Of a stretch of DNA of 21,165 nt, positions 8,731-16,965 are shown one piece after another (the stretch's first letter is position 1; each line of letters begins with the position of its first letter). The DNA is taken from IMG/VR virus record IMGVR_UViG_3300020160_001258, positions 1 to 21,165 of that record, one strand, 5' to 3'. The notes beneath the pieces were generated by a model that had not been told where the DNA came from, did no database searches, and worked only from the letters and a program-made list of their open reading frames with translations. The position numbers and the translations under genes were made by a program. Source of the stretch: a virus.

Positions 8731-11169
8731 TTATCTCGGTTCAAATTCTTCTAATCCAAAGCCATCAAAACTGTCCTCATTAGATTCGAAACTCATAGGG
8801 GGTAAGTTGTTCTTTCTTTGGTTAATAAGTGCCGATTGCTGCGTACTCTGCAGTCTCAAACGATTCTCCTTTTCTGTTTCCTTTTTTGTCTCTATAGAAT
8901 TAGTAACCTCCATCTGCATCTTATGAAGCATCATATTATAGTTGAATTCCTCCTTCATAAGTGTACGCTTAAGATTAGCCTCTACGGTCATTTTCGCAGT
9001 ATCAACCTCAAGTTCCTTATCCTTAATAGCTATCTTCACCTCTCCCTCCTTTTCCAACTTCATCATAGCTATTTGAGCTGCTGCTTGTTGAGACTGCAGA
9101 TTTTGCTGAGCCACCATAGCATCTCGCTGCATAGCCACTTTAGTCTCTCTATCCTGCTTTCTTAATCTCTTTAGTTTTAATAGCTGATTAGCTAACTTTA
9201 GATTTCTTAACTCACGGATATCAATAGCATCCTCAAGATTTATATCCCCTTTAGAAATGGCCATTTGTATATTACCCTCAAGCTGAGCCCTTTGCTCCTC
9301 GTCAGGGGCCACCTCAATAAACATACCAAAGTCATATAAAGATAGCTCACTTATTTCTTCCAATAAGCTCACATTGTACTTTCCTATTTGGTTAATAAAC
9401 TCCTCCCTTGCATCAGAGTATTGAAGTATATCACTTATTCTGTACGTTATAGCCTCTGCAAGAGCCTTATATATATAAATTCCTGAATCCAATATATGCC
9501 TTGTGGCAGTATTTGAATTCATAGCGGCAAGCTTTTGTAACCCAACAAGAGACCTCGCATCAGGCATAGACCCGTCACGGGCCTCATTCAATCCTGTTAC
9601 CGCCCTAATCATATTCAGGTAATGTTCATAGTTAGCAATCAACATTTGCATCTTAGACCCGCCCGAACGAGACTCAAGCTGCTGTATAGGTATTCTTGCA
9701 TTATTAAACTCTCCATCTTGGGTATAACTACGCCCAATAACACTACCCGTTTGAAAATATAATCTTAATGCGTCCTTAGGACTATATGTAGCTCCCTCCC
9801 CAAGGTCAACTTCATTTATACCGTCAGCATCAATAAATACGCCATCAGGTACTATTCTATTTATAACCTGTTGCACCTTTAAATGGGTAATCTGCGCTAA
9901 GTCTATAAGTGGCACCATTCGTCTCCCTAAAGATTCTATTCTACCCTTATACATCCTTGGCGCACAAGCTACATAGTTTGGTATTGCGAATTGCGAAGCG
10001 GATTTAGGACGAACCATATTTTTAGACATCTCCCACTTAAGGATTATGTTAGCTCCTAAAACCATGACCCCTTCATACCATACATCAATCTCTTTTGATA
10101 CTTTTTCAAACTTACCCTCCTCCATCATCTCTGCAGGTGGGTTAAACGACTCGCCCTTCTTTATCATACGGACTCCGCCATTATCTAACTTCTTTTTCTT
10201 ATATACAATCTTCTTAGTTGTCTTGTAATTAAAGTACAATAAAGTGGTTGTATTCTTAGAATATAAATCATCGAATCCTAAATTGGCCACGCCAAAGTAA
10301 TCGTTCCAAGCACCTGAGCCCTTTTTAATCTCATCAATCTGAGTATCCGTCAAATTTGGGTTTATCTTTCTCAACTCCGATATTGGAGTCACTGACACTT
10401 CTCCCCAATAGAAGCAATCCTTAAAATTAGGGTCTTCCGTATAGCTATATATAATATTAGCAGGGTCTACATATGATATGCGGATACCCTCATTGTGTTT
10501 ATACTCATGCTTAGCTACGGCGATACCTATAACAGTAGAGTCGTAATCAAGCCGCTTTCTAATATCGTCATATTTATTCTCGTCAAAAATAGTATTGACA
10601 GCCTGTTCTTCAGCAATCTCAATAGCAGGCTTGTACTTCAGTTGCATATGCAATTGAGTCTCCTCGTCATTAGTAGGCAACTCATCAGGCTCCATTATAA
10701 ACGGGTCTGCACCTGTAGACTCCTTCACTACAGATAATACATCTTTAGCTGCAGCTTGGCCTTCTACCTGTAGTTGATACTTGCTCCTATTACTTTGAGA
10801 CATAGCGTCCTGCGCATAAACCTTCACTTTGAATAACCTCTCCGACATCCCATTTACCACTATGTCTATAAACTTAGGCATAATCGGTATTGGAGTCCAA
10901 TCTAAATTAAGGTACGAAAGGTCGCCATCTACAGCCATCTCGTTTTTATATTTAGCAATAGGCTGCTCACCACGAGCATACAAGCGTAATTCGTGGAAGT
11001 CTCTTAATTGGTTGTAATACCTTGAGCCACCACTGTCTCTTCGGAACCATTCGTTCTGTATAGATTGACCAATCTTTAGCCCGTATTCGTGACTTGATTT
11101 GTCTAAATCTCCTTCACAGTCAGATGGGAATGACACTTGTGGTATTATTTCTATTTTTTTATCATCCAT
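8731..11169 (-). CDS. Portal protein (812 aa)
   Basis: This gene follows the large terminase with an 8-bp overlap and has the size of the large portals of podovirus-like Bacteroidota phages. The N-terminal 100 residues include RYYNQLRDFHELRLYARGEQ and MPKFIDIVVNGMSERLFKVK, which fits the portal clip/wing entry region. The middle includes ISYVDPANIIYSYTEDPNFK and, near residues 520-545, LNMIRAVTGLNEARDGSMPD followed by RSLVGLQKLA, typical of portal stem and crown segments. The C-terminal ~170 residues form a long coiled coil rich in Q, K, E and M (QDRETKVAMQRDAMVAQQNL onward), probably the barrel or crown extension. The very end is acidic (ESNEDSFDGFGLEEFEPR). The dodecameric portal sits at one capsid vertex, where terminase docks and DNA enters. 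No frameshift is seen. Confidence 0.85.
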   Translation of the reverse strand: MDDKKIEIIPQVSFPSDCEGDLDKSSHEYGLKIGQSIQNEWFRRDSGGSRYYNQLRDFHELRLYARGEQPIAKYKNEMAVDGDLSYLNLDWTPIPIMPKFIDIVVNGMSERLFKVKVYAQDAMSQSNRSKYQLQVEGQAAAKDVLSVVKESTGADPFIMEPDELPTNDEETQLHMQLKYKPAIEIAEEQAVNTIFDENKYDDIRKRLDYDSTVIGIAVAKHEYKHNEGIRISYVDPANIIYSYTEDPNFKDCFYWGEVSVTPISELRKINPNLTDTQIDEIKKGSGAWNDYFGVANLGFDDLYSKNTTTLLYFNYKTTKKIVYKKKKLDNGGVRMIKKGESFNPPAEMMEEGKFEKVSKEIDVWYEGVMVLGANIILKWEMSKNMVRPKSASQFAIPNYVACAPRMYKGRIESLGRRMVPLIDLAQITHLKVQQVINRIVPDGVFIDADGINEVDLGEGATYSPKDALRLYFQTGSVIGRSYTQDGEFNNARIPIQQLESRSGGSKMQMLIANYEHYLNMIRAVTGLNEARDGSMPDARSLVGLQKLAAMNSNTATRHILDSGIYIYKALAEAITYRISDILQYSDAREEFINQIGKYNVSLLEEISELSLYDFGMFIEVAPDEEQRAQLEGNIQMAISKGDINLEDAIDIRELRNLKLANQLLKLKRLRKQDRETKVAMQRDAMVAQQNLQSQQAAAQIAMMKLEKEGEVKIAIKDKELEVDTAKMTVEANLKRTLMKEEFNYNMMLHKMQMEVTNSIETKKETEKENRLRLQSTQQSALINQRKNNLPPMSFESNEDSFDGFGLEEFEPR

Positions 11170-13423
11170 TTTTGATGCTGCTTAAATTGCCTTCGTTATT
11201 ATATCTTGCGAAGTTAATCATTATTTTTGATTTCTTCACCACAGGCTTGTACAAATGCCTGCTTATTGCCATAAGAGCAAGCCCTGAACTAATGGAAGCA
11301 TCATGCTTCGTCCTATTGCTTATATCGAACTTGGCCCAATCATCGAGTGTCCTCGGAAACACCATCGAACCAATCTCCCCTGCTTCCCTGTATTTCCCAT
11401 CATTATCTATCCCTATGTATTTTTCTATGTAAGACCCTATAGCAGCGGCATGAGATTGCATTACATCCTCCGAAGAGTTAGGGATTCCCCCAAGCTCCCT
11501 CTCTGTGGCGGATAACTTGTTTAAAGCCTTATCGGGCCTATTCATAGAAAACCCTCTATATCCTCTATTCTTTAGATGATACAGTAGCCTTGGCTTATTA
11601 TTCTCTGCCAATATTGGCATCCCGTAGAATACTATTGCCATAAGGACATCCTCGTAGAAAATCTCTGCCATAGGAGGTCTAGCTATATACTCAAGGAAGA
11701 ACTCATTTATTGGGGCATCTTCCATATGGAACCCTGTCGCTCCATGCAATGCGCCGTTAGACCCTCTACCATCAACTACTGCCGATATATCATAAGAGTC
11801 ACAGCCAAACGCCCCCATGTGTTCATTGCCGGGGTATTTTATCCCATTCCTTATGTGCACGTTGTTTTGTAGATGTGGCGGAGGAACCCAACTTACCAAA
11901 AACCTACCACTTCTGTCAGGGTAAAATATAACCTCTGTATCTTGTATACCGTCCTTCCATCTAAATGAGCCTCTCGTTACATGGTGCTCCTTTATAGTCG
12001 CATCATTATGGTCTATCTGTTGATATATTTTTGTTAAGTTAAATAAAGCCTGTTTGCTTTCATCTCTAAACGCATGAGACTCTGTACGTGGGTATTGTCT
12101 ATAAAACTCATTAAGCGCATCTGCATCATTCTTCAATGACTCAACCTCCGCTTCCCAAAAGTCAATAGCTCCATTTGTAATCTTATTCCCGTCTATTCCT
12201 ATTATAGGAGATTCGGGCTTTCTGAATACAGGCATCCCATAACGGTCAATAAAGCCTTCCATATTCCATTCCATTGGAACGAATAATGAATATAGCCCAC
12301 TTTTCGTCTGCCCATTCTTGTTTCTCTCAGTTGGCACCGAGTCGAAGTATATATCCTTGAAGTTCTGACCTCCCTTTGGTAGAGCATTCACGGTAGACCC
12401 CATCATACACTTGCCTATTATCTTACTACCCAACCTCAAGCACGTTTTCGTTACCCGCCAATTCTCCTTAATATTTTGCGGCTTTGTCCACTTCCCCGAC
12501 TCGTCATGAGCCAAGAAAATCAACTTCTCACCATCATAAGCATTATCATCCGTATTCCTCCAATCGATAGTCGTATTAAGCCCGTCTAATTCATCACTCC
12601 CCGTGTCGTACATATTGTTACGAGTAATTTTCGTAGCAGGAATTCTATAAGCAATCTCTGTCTTAGGAGTATCCATCCCATCCATTACGGGCTTAAAGAA
12701 GAACGGCATTTTGCTGTTTATAGGTACAACCTTTCCTGTGAACATTTTCTTGGCATCAGGGCCCGTCTTGGACAATATACCTATTCTCGAATCTCTTGCA
12801 AGAGTCCCTATATTAACGCACTCCGAGGAGGACATGAATGAAAACCCTGAACGGCGTATCTTAAGATAATTCATGCCATAACACCTAATATCAGCCTTAC
12901 AAGCCTCCCAATATATGAAAAATATCCTATTAGCCTCCCTGTAATCAGGGTACCCAACGTCTATACTCGCCCATTGTAAATACATCCAATGAGACGGTGT
13001 TACATAGGTAGGAGCCCCATTATTCATGAACCAAAATCCGTTATCCCTATACTCGTACTGCTTTTCGATATAATCAATCCATTTAGCCTTAAACTCCCTT
13101 GGCTTTTCATTCCATTGATGTATGGACTTGATTTTAGCCAACTCAGCAGGCATCGGATGCCTCTCCCAATACTGCTCGGACTTTAGTGTACTTCTTTTAA
13201 ATACATTATTTGATTGCAGAGGGAGTGCTATGCAAAGCCCATTTATATTATAGATGTCTCCTATCTGCCCGGTCTTAGATATTACCACCATGTCAAAACG
13301 CTCATTGTACCCATAAACCCAAGACCTGTCCTTATTCTTTTTCTTAAGGACGGCTGAATCTATATAGTCAAAAACTATATGGTATAGATTGTTATTTTGA
13401 AGTATATCGTTCTGCGAATCCAT
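11162..13423 (-). CDS. terL: Terminase large subunit, packaging ATPase-nuclease (753 aa)
   Basis: The motor that pumps genome DNA into the head. The ATPase region shows a variant P-loop, KIRRSGFS (residues 188-195), a clear Walker B LIFLAHDE (301-308) and a coupling motif GST (342-344). The usual P-loop lysine before S is replaced by F194, while K188 occupies the N-terminal position used in the deviant P-loop of lambda gpA. The C-terminal nuclease (RNase H-like) has a likely acidic triad: D542 in FGCDSYDIS, E607 in PILAENN and D708 in KHDASISSGLAL. About 140 residues precede the ATPase and include WMYLQWASIDVGY, a common adenine-binding-region neighbourhood in phage terminases. The start overlaps the preceding 98-aa gene by 32 bp and the end overlaps the portal start by 8 bp, indicating tight translational coupling. 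Confidence 0.9.
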   Translation of the reverse strand: MDSQNDILQNNNLYHIVFDYIDSAVLKKKNKDRSWVYGYNERFDMVVISKTGQIGDIYNINGLCIALPLQSNNVFKRSTLKSEQYWERHPMPAELAKIKSIHQWNEKPREFKAKWIDYIEKQYEYRDNGFWFMNNGAPTYVTPSHWMYLQWASIDVGYPDYREANRIFFIYWEACKADIRCYGMNYLKIRRSGFSFMSSSECVNIGTLARDSRIGILSKTGPDAKKMFTGKVVPINSKMPFFFKPVMDGMDTPKTEIAYRIPATKITRNNMYDTGSDELDGLNTTIDWRNTDDNAYDGEKLIFLAHDESGKWTKPQNIKENWRVTKTCLRLGSKIIGKCMMGSTVNALPKGGQNFKDIYFDSVPTERNKNGQTKSGLYSLFVPMEWNMEGFIDRYGMPVFRKPESPIIGIDGNKITNGAIDFWEAEVESLKNDADALNEFYRQYPRTESHAFRDESKQALFNLTKIYQQIDHNDATIKEHHVTRGSFRWKDGIQDTEVIFYPDRSGRFLVSWVPPPHLQNNVHIRNGIKYPGNEHMGAFGCDSYDISAVVDGRGSNGALHGATGFHMEDAPINEFFLEYIARPPMAEIFYEDVLMAIVFYGMPILAENNKPRLLYHLKNRGYRGFSMNRPDKALNKLSATERELGGIPNSSEDVMQSHAAAIGSYIEKYIGIDNDGKYREAGEIGSMVFPRTLDDWAKFDISNRTKHDASISSGLALMAISRHLYKPVVKKSKIMINFARYNNEGNLSSIKNG

Positions 13424-13688
13424 TTTTAGAGTCTACATTCTTTTTTAAATCCCCATCTATCTCAGGGGCTTCTATATTGTTTTTTTCATCCTCAATCCTT
13501 TTTAAAATTTCAAAAGCGTCAAATATGGCCAACTTTTTAGTAGCCGCCGCATTCTTTAACTTGTCAGCAGTTAGGTCATTCTCTTTATCCTCGCTATTTA
13601 ATATAGAATCCTCTGCGACCTTAATCAGCTCGTCTACAGCCTTATGACCCGCTGCTATTATTCTTAACCTTATATCTTTGTTACTCAT
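13392..13688 (-). CDS. Small helical protein before terL, possible terminase small subunit (98 aa)
   Basis: A 98-residue charged, helical protein with no cysteine or membrane segment. The first half (RLRIIAAGHKAVDELIKVAE) could form a helical DNA-binding or oligomerising region, and LTADKLKNAAATKKLAIFDA (about 39-58) a second pair of helices, while the C-terminus is polar and probably flexible. It overlaps the terminase start by 32 bp and the oxygenase-like stop by 8 bp. Size and position match a terminase small subunit, but no helix-turn-helix is convincing by eye. Treat the role as a guess from location. Confidence 0.6.
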   Translation of the reverse strand: MSNKDIRLRIIAAGHKAVDELIKVAEDSILNSEDKENDLTADKLKNAAATKKLAIFDAFEILKRIEDEKNNIEAPEIDGDLKKNVDSKNGFAERYTSK

Positions 13689-14259
13689 AAGATTTGTTAT
13701 AAAATATTACATATATCATTCTCCCATCCTTCCATCCTAAATTCGGATACTTACTATGAAAGTAGTTAGCAGGGTATGCTACGGCTCTATTTGGCTTATA
13801 CCCAACAACAGAACTTAGCTCCCAATTATCTAAATTATTTGACTCCTCTAAAAGCATTCTGTCCGCCTCCTCGTCAGAAGTATCTAATGGCATTTCATAC
13901 CCCATCTTTTTGTGCTTCCAAAAAGCGGTTCCATGCAACCCGTTCATGTGCGAAGGAGATATATAAAGCACTAACGCCATTTGAGGCATAACGTCACCAA
14001 TCTTAGAATCAGCGTGTACCCTCCAATCGGTATCCAACTCATCGGTAGCTACCCTGAAAAACGACAATAAAGACTTCCTCTTTACCCCGTCTATCTCGCT
14101 CAACTTATTTAGGACGTATTCGTCAAAAGATTTATTACTTTCTTGGATATAAAAAACCTTATCCCCTACCTGAACGCCATTAAATGTGTTATTTAGTAAT
14201 AACTGATGAACAGTATCGAACACCCTCTGCCCTAAAAAGTTATCTATAATATTTATCAT
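13681..14259 (-). CDS. 2-oxoglutarate/Fe(II)-dependent oxygenase-like protein (192 aa)
   Basis: The sequence shows the iron-binding pattern of the 2OG-Fe(II) oxygenase double-stranded beta helix: H82-A-D84 in WRVHADSKIG, the distal H168 in NYFHSKYPN, and R180 in DGRMIYVIFYNK, which would bind the 2-oxoglutarate carboxylate. Between them are ALVLYISPSHMNGLHGTAFW (about 95-114) and RAVAYPANYFH, consistent with beta-strands of that fold. It is the length of a single catalytic domain. Related domains are frequent in marine phages, where they may hydroxylate a protein side chain, a nucleobase or another substrate; nothing here tells which. It overlaps the GroES-like gene upstream by 4 bp (ATGA) and the next gene by 8 bp, so it belongs to the packaging-side operon, which hints at modification of a virion protein or the packaged DNA. 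Confidence 0.7.
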   Translation of the reverse strand: MINIIDNFLGQRVFDTVHQLLLNNTFNGVQVGDKVFYIQESNKSFDEYVLNKLSEIDGVKRKSLLSFFRVATDELDTDWRVHADSKIGDVMPQMALVLYISPSHMNGLHGTAFWKHKKMGYEMPLDTSDEEADRMLLEESNNLDNWELSSVVGYKPNRAVAYPANYFHSKYPNLGWKDGRMIYVIFYNKSYE

Positions 14260-14819
14260 AATATCATTGTTATTTGATGGTCAAAAACCCTATACAACTT
14301 TTCATCGTCTATAGTAAACTCGTATTCACTGTCAGGAGTGAACCCAACAGTCATCCCCTGAATAACGCCTTGTGTAATTAATTTCTTATTAGGGTAAATC
14401 ATAATCCCACACAAAGGCTCATTTGTGAATGGCTTTTTTACAAAAGACTCTGAAGCAGGCAATGGTTTTACAAAACAGTACCTACCGTAAGCATACCACT
14501 TATTAGCCCTTTTATACATGAAAAATTGGTCGTCATCTACAAAAAACAAACCATCCCTTAAAAAACTTCGACCGCTTCTACGGCGGCCCTTCATATCATT
14601 GTAAAACTTAAACACATTATGGTGCACTACAAGTGTGTCACCAACCTGTATAGGCCCTAAATAATTTACCGGCAATTCCAAGACTTCAGCAAAACGATTT
14701 GAAAATAAATGGTCTTCCTCCGATGTGCTTACAATCAGCTCAACCCCACCTATCGATTTCGTATTGTCATATCTTTTATCATTTACAGGCTTTACAATAA
14801 AGTAAAATGGTGATTTCAT
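14256..14819 (-). CDS. Divergent GroES-like (co-chaperonin fold) protein (187 aa)
   Basis: The N-terminal part matches the order of GroES elements: FYFIVKPVNDKR (5-16) like the first strand, NTKSIGGVELIVST (19-32) like the GroES mobile loop, FAEVLELP (43-50), IQVGDTLVVHH (57-67) like the VKVGDxVLF strand, and DDDQFFMYKR (95-104) like the closing DGEELLVM strand. A second closing pattern appears at the C-terminus, FTIDDEKLYRVFDHQITMIL (168-187). The protein could therefore hold two GroES-like halves, or one barrel with a large insertion that includes the basic stretch KGRRRSGRSFLRD (78-89). It is twice the length of GroES and distinct from the canonical groES at 18625-18882. It abuts the small gene upstream exactly and overlaps the oxygenase gene by 4 bp. 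A role as a T4 gp31-like specialised co-chaperonin for capsid folding is attractive but inferred. Confidence 0.5.
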   Translation of the reverse strand: MKSPFYFIVKPVNDKRYDNTKSIGGVELIVSTSEEDHLFSNRFAEVLELPVNYLGPIQVGDTLVVHHNVFKFYNDMKGRRRSGRSFLRDGLFFVDDDQFFMYKRANKWYAYGRYCFVKPLPASESFVKKPFTNEPLCGIMIYPNKKLITQGVIQGMTVGFTPDSEYEFTIDDEKLYRVFDHQITMIL

Positions 14820-15041
14820 TTAAAAATTTATATTACATTCTATTACACAAGGCATCGTTGACGTTACCTCTTTCCAAAGGAGAACTTCATTCGCCTCTGT
14901 TTCTACGTAAATCTCAATAGCCCCTGTGTCTAATTTTCGTATAGCGTGAATGCTGTGTGTGCCGTCAAGTACAGACTGACCAACTACATAATGCATAGCC
15001 GACTTATAATCAACCCCAACCGAAACTTTTCTTATATCCAT
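14820..15041 (-). CDS. Small hypothetical protein (73 aa)
   Basis: A 73-residue protein that I do not recognise. It reads as mostly beta: VSVGVDYKSAMHYVVGQSVL, then HSIHAIRKLDTGAIEIYVET and EVLLWKEV. It has one cysteine (in MPCVIECNINF there are two close to the end) and no signal or membrane segment. Its ATG shares one base with the preceding stop (TAATG), and the following GroES-like gene starts on the next base, so it is translated as part of a tight chain. A small virion or fibre-associated role is possible, because the gene just before it is a fibre-type protein. Confidence 0.6.
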   Translation of the reverse strand: MDIRKVSVGVDYKSAMHYVVGQSVLDGTHSIHAIRKLDTGAIEIYVETEANEVLLWKEVTSTMPCVIECNINF

Positions 15042-15694
15042 TATATTTTATTTACAGTTACATACAAGCTTGGCTTGTTAGCATAGTTAGACCCTGCCGC
15101 CGCCGCATTTATACTCATATCTACATTGCTTGTCATCCACATAGGCGATATGTAATCATTTGCCGCCACTTCAATAATATACTCAGCATAAGCCGTGCCA
15201 AAAGGAATTGCGGGGTGAAGCGAAAACCGCTTTGTCGTATTACTGATAAAGTTAGGTTCTCCATTTCTTGATAACCAAATCATAATATCCTGCTTTGCAT
15301 TGTCTGCATTTGCTATCTGAGCAGAAATTCCTATCTTGTAAATACCTTCCGTTGGGAAGGTTAATCTGCACGGGATAGAAGAACCATTCAAAGCGACAGA
15401 AACGCCCGATGTTAAAGCACTGTCAGTAACCCCCATCTCTAATGGGAACGGATTGTTTGGTGCCGAAGCTACATGATTTACTAAGCTGTAGAATACCCCT
15501 CTTTTTGAAGCAATTGTTGCACTGAATGCTGATATTGCATTGTTCACAAAAGTAGCAACCTGAGCCATTATATAGGCAGATATAGCCCCAATAGAAAAAT
15601 TCTTCGTTGCATTACTTCCTGACACATCAGTCCCTATTACCATGTCATCGTCAGAAATGGTCGGTTTTATTGGGTATACTACTATTTTTGCCAT
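15041..15694 (-). CDS. Tail-fibre/virion protein with C1q/TNF-like C-terminal domain (217 aa)
   Basis: The N-terminus (PTISDDDMVIGTDVSGSNAT, then KNFSIGAISAYI, about residues 11-42) matches a short virion-attachment opening I recall from many phage fibre proteins. It is followed by a small helical, alanine-rich link (FVNNAISAFSATIASKR). The C-terminal ~150 residues look like a jelly-roll of the C1q/TNF type: SVALNGSSIPCRLTFPTEGI, YKIGISAQIANA, DIMIWLSRNGE, TAYAEYIIEVAANDYISPMW and a final SLYVTVNKI strand. Such domains trimerise and often serve as receptor-binding or decoration modules. It lies 5 bp after the coiled-coil gene and overlaps the next start by one base. Virion location is likely; receptor binding is inference. 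Confidence 0.65.
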   Translation of the reverse strand: MAKIVVYPIKPTISDDDMVIGTDVSGSNATKNFSIGAISAYIMAQVATFVNNAISAFSATIASKRGVFYSLVNHVASAPNNPFPLEMGVTDSALTSGVSVALNGSSIPCRLTFPTEGIYKIGISAQIANADNAKQDIMIWLSRNGEPNFISNTTKRFSLHPAIPFGTAYAEYIIEVAANDYISPMWMTSNVDMSINAAAAGSNYANKPSLYVTVNKI

Positions 15695-15699
15695 TGATA

Positions 15700-15978
15700 T
15701 TATTTTTTATCCATGCTAACAACATTCCCCATCGACTTTTTATTCATCTCTGAAATCTCGCCGGTAGCCATGTTAATCATGATGTTATCTCCGTATTTGT
15801 CCTTGAGCATTTGCTCGTGAGCTGACAAAGCCTCACGTAGAGATTCTACCCCACGCATTATGCCTTGTTTCTCAATTTCTAAGCTACCAACCGCACTTTC
15901 GAGCTTTCGGTATTCGCTATTCAAACCTTGCGTGGTTTGTAAATCTTCATTACTTAAGTATTTTTTATTGCTATCCAT
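15700..15978 (-). CDS. Coiled-coil protein of unknown function (92 aa)
   Basis: A 92-residue protein whose residues about 13-65 form a probable coiled coil (NEDLQTTQGLNSEYRKLESA, SLEIEKQGIMRGVESLREAL, HEQMLKDKYG). It has hydrophobic residues at heptad spacing and no proline in that stretch. The C-terminus (NMATGEISEMNKKSMGNVV) is polar. It has no signal or membrane segment and no cysteine. It lies between the endolysin and the fibre-like gene, so it may be a chaperone or oligomerisation partner for the fibre, but this is only position-based. A TACATTTG motif (15983-15990) lies 5 bp before its ATG, close enough that a transcript from it would be nearly leaderless. Confidence 0.6.
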   Translation of the reverse strand: MDSNKKYLSNEDLQTTQGLNSEYRKLESAVGSLEIEKQGIMRGVESLREALSAHEQMLKDKYGDNIMINMATGEISEMNKKSMGNVVSMDKK

Positions 15979-16000
15979 AGTGCAAATGTATGTAATTAAA

Positions 16001-16672
16001 TTAAATCAACCTAATAAATCCCTTACATTTTGAAATAAGTCTACCTCCCGGCTTTTTACAAACCTCGTGCCCTTCCCTTGAACCATCGTCATTAGAGTTC
16101 CCTTCTGCCGTATTGAATCTAAAATCCTTTAATATGTCATCACAAAACCCTGTATGCCCCTTACCCCCGCCAAAATCCATTATAAATATATCGCCCGGCT
16201 GCGGAGAGGCTTTCACTAACCCCTTCCTTTTTGCGTAGTTATAAACTGTCAATACGTGACCCGACTTAAATAGTGGGTTCTTTTTGCCTGTCGTTTCGCA
16301 AGCCCTACTTACACACCAATAAACAAACGCCATACACCATGACGCAGGAATTTTTAAGCCTACCGAATCCAAATATACCTTAACCTCAGGCCCCCAATTA
16401 GACCCCTTCGGAACCTCTTGAACACCAATCTCAGATTTTGCATAATATAAAGCCACCTCGCCTAATGCCGCATTGTACGGCTTAAGGAACTTAGTGTTCA
16501 CCCACCCGTATTGTGTATACCCCCAAACGTCACTACCAACGCTCTCTGTTTCATGAACGACAACAATCTCGCCATTAGATAATGGCGGTCTGCTTTTTAC
16601 TAACGTATGATTAACCCCCGGGCCTACTCGCAAATTAAGCATCTTAGAATCTACCTTGTATATAACGTCCAT
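16001..16672 (-). CDS. Endolysin: SH3b-like + CHAP-type amidase/peptidase (223 aa)
   Basis: A two-domain cell-wall hydrolase. Residues about 1-65 resemble a bacterial SH3 domain (SKMLNLRVGPGVNHTLV, EIVVVHE, YTQYGWVNTKFLKPY). Residues about 72-223 are a CHAP-like papain-fold catalytic domain with C113 in PASWCMAFVYWC as nucleophile, H173 in GKGHTGFCDD as base and E190 or N192 in AEGNSNDDGSREG as third residue. PGDIFIMDFGGG before the histidine is the usual CHAP lead-in. There is no signal peptide, so release would depend on a holin; a holin-like peptide lies at 17736-17915. The binding domain is at the N-terminus, the reverse of many CHAP endolysins. The start is one base from the stop of the 90-aa gene. 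A virion-associated lytic role is possible. Confidence 0.85.
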   Translation of the reverse strand: MDVIYKVDSKMLNLRVGPGVNHTLVKSRPPLSNGEIVVVHETESVGSDVWGYTQYGWVNTKFLKPYNAALGEVALYYAKSEIGVQEVPKGSNWGPEVKVYLDSVGLKIPASWCMAFVYWCVSRACETTGKKNPLFKSGHVLTVYNYAKRKGLVKASPQPGDIFIMDFGGGKGHTGFCDDILKDFRFNTAEGNSNDDGSREGHEVCKKPGGRLISKCKGFIRLI

Positions 16673-16673
16673 T

Positions 16674-16946
16674 TTACTTCTTTTTAAATAGGTTAATATC
16701 TATAGCAGATAGTATCCCTAATATCTTTCGAAGAATACTGCCTACTTTTGTAGATGGCTCACTTTCAGAATACTTGCTTGCAATAGATTGCAAAACAGCC
16801 AACAGGACAATCTTCGCTCTGTGTGCGGGGACATCCTTAGCTAACATAATCCCAAGCTCCTGTCTAACAACTCGATTGTAATCAGGCACCTTCCCTTGGA
16901 ATTTAATTATATCATGGTCTGTAAGTAAATTATCGTAATTCTGCAT
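16674..16946 (-). CDS. Hypothetical protein next to the endolysin (90 aa)
   Basis: I do not recognise this 90-residue protein. It is mostly helical: NYDNLLTDHDIIKFQGKVPD at the start, a central helix HRAKIVLLAVLQSIASKYSE (42-61), and a C-terminal amphipathic helix KVGSILRKILGILSAIDINL (67-86) capped by FKKK. The two hydrophobic helices are too polar to be sure membrane spans, but a membrane-associated lysis accessory is conceivable given that the endolysin starts one base after its stop. It follows the beta-module virion protein by 19 bp. Confidence 0.55.
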   Translation of the reverse strand: MQNYDNLLTDHDIIKFQGKVPDYNRVVRQELGIMLAKDVPAHRAKIVLLAVLQSIASKYSESEPSTKVGSILRKILGILSAIDINLFKKK

Positions 16947-16965
16947 TTTTTTGTTTTTAATAATA

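Noticed and set aside
11094-11432. 112-codon plus-strand frame across the terL/portal junction
   Set aside because: It is antisense to two well-supported genes and rich in L, F and S as expected from the complement of their coding frame.
12202-12387. Minus-strand 61-codon frame inside terL
   Set aside because: It is an alternative frame entirely within terL with no start signal or protein-like pattern.
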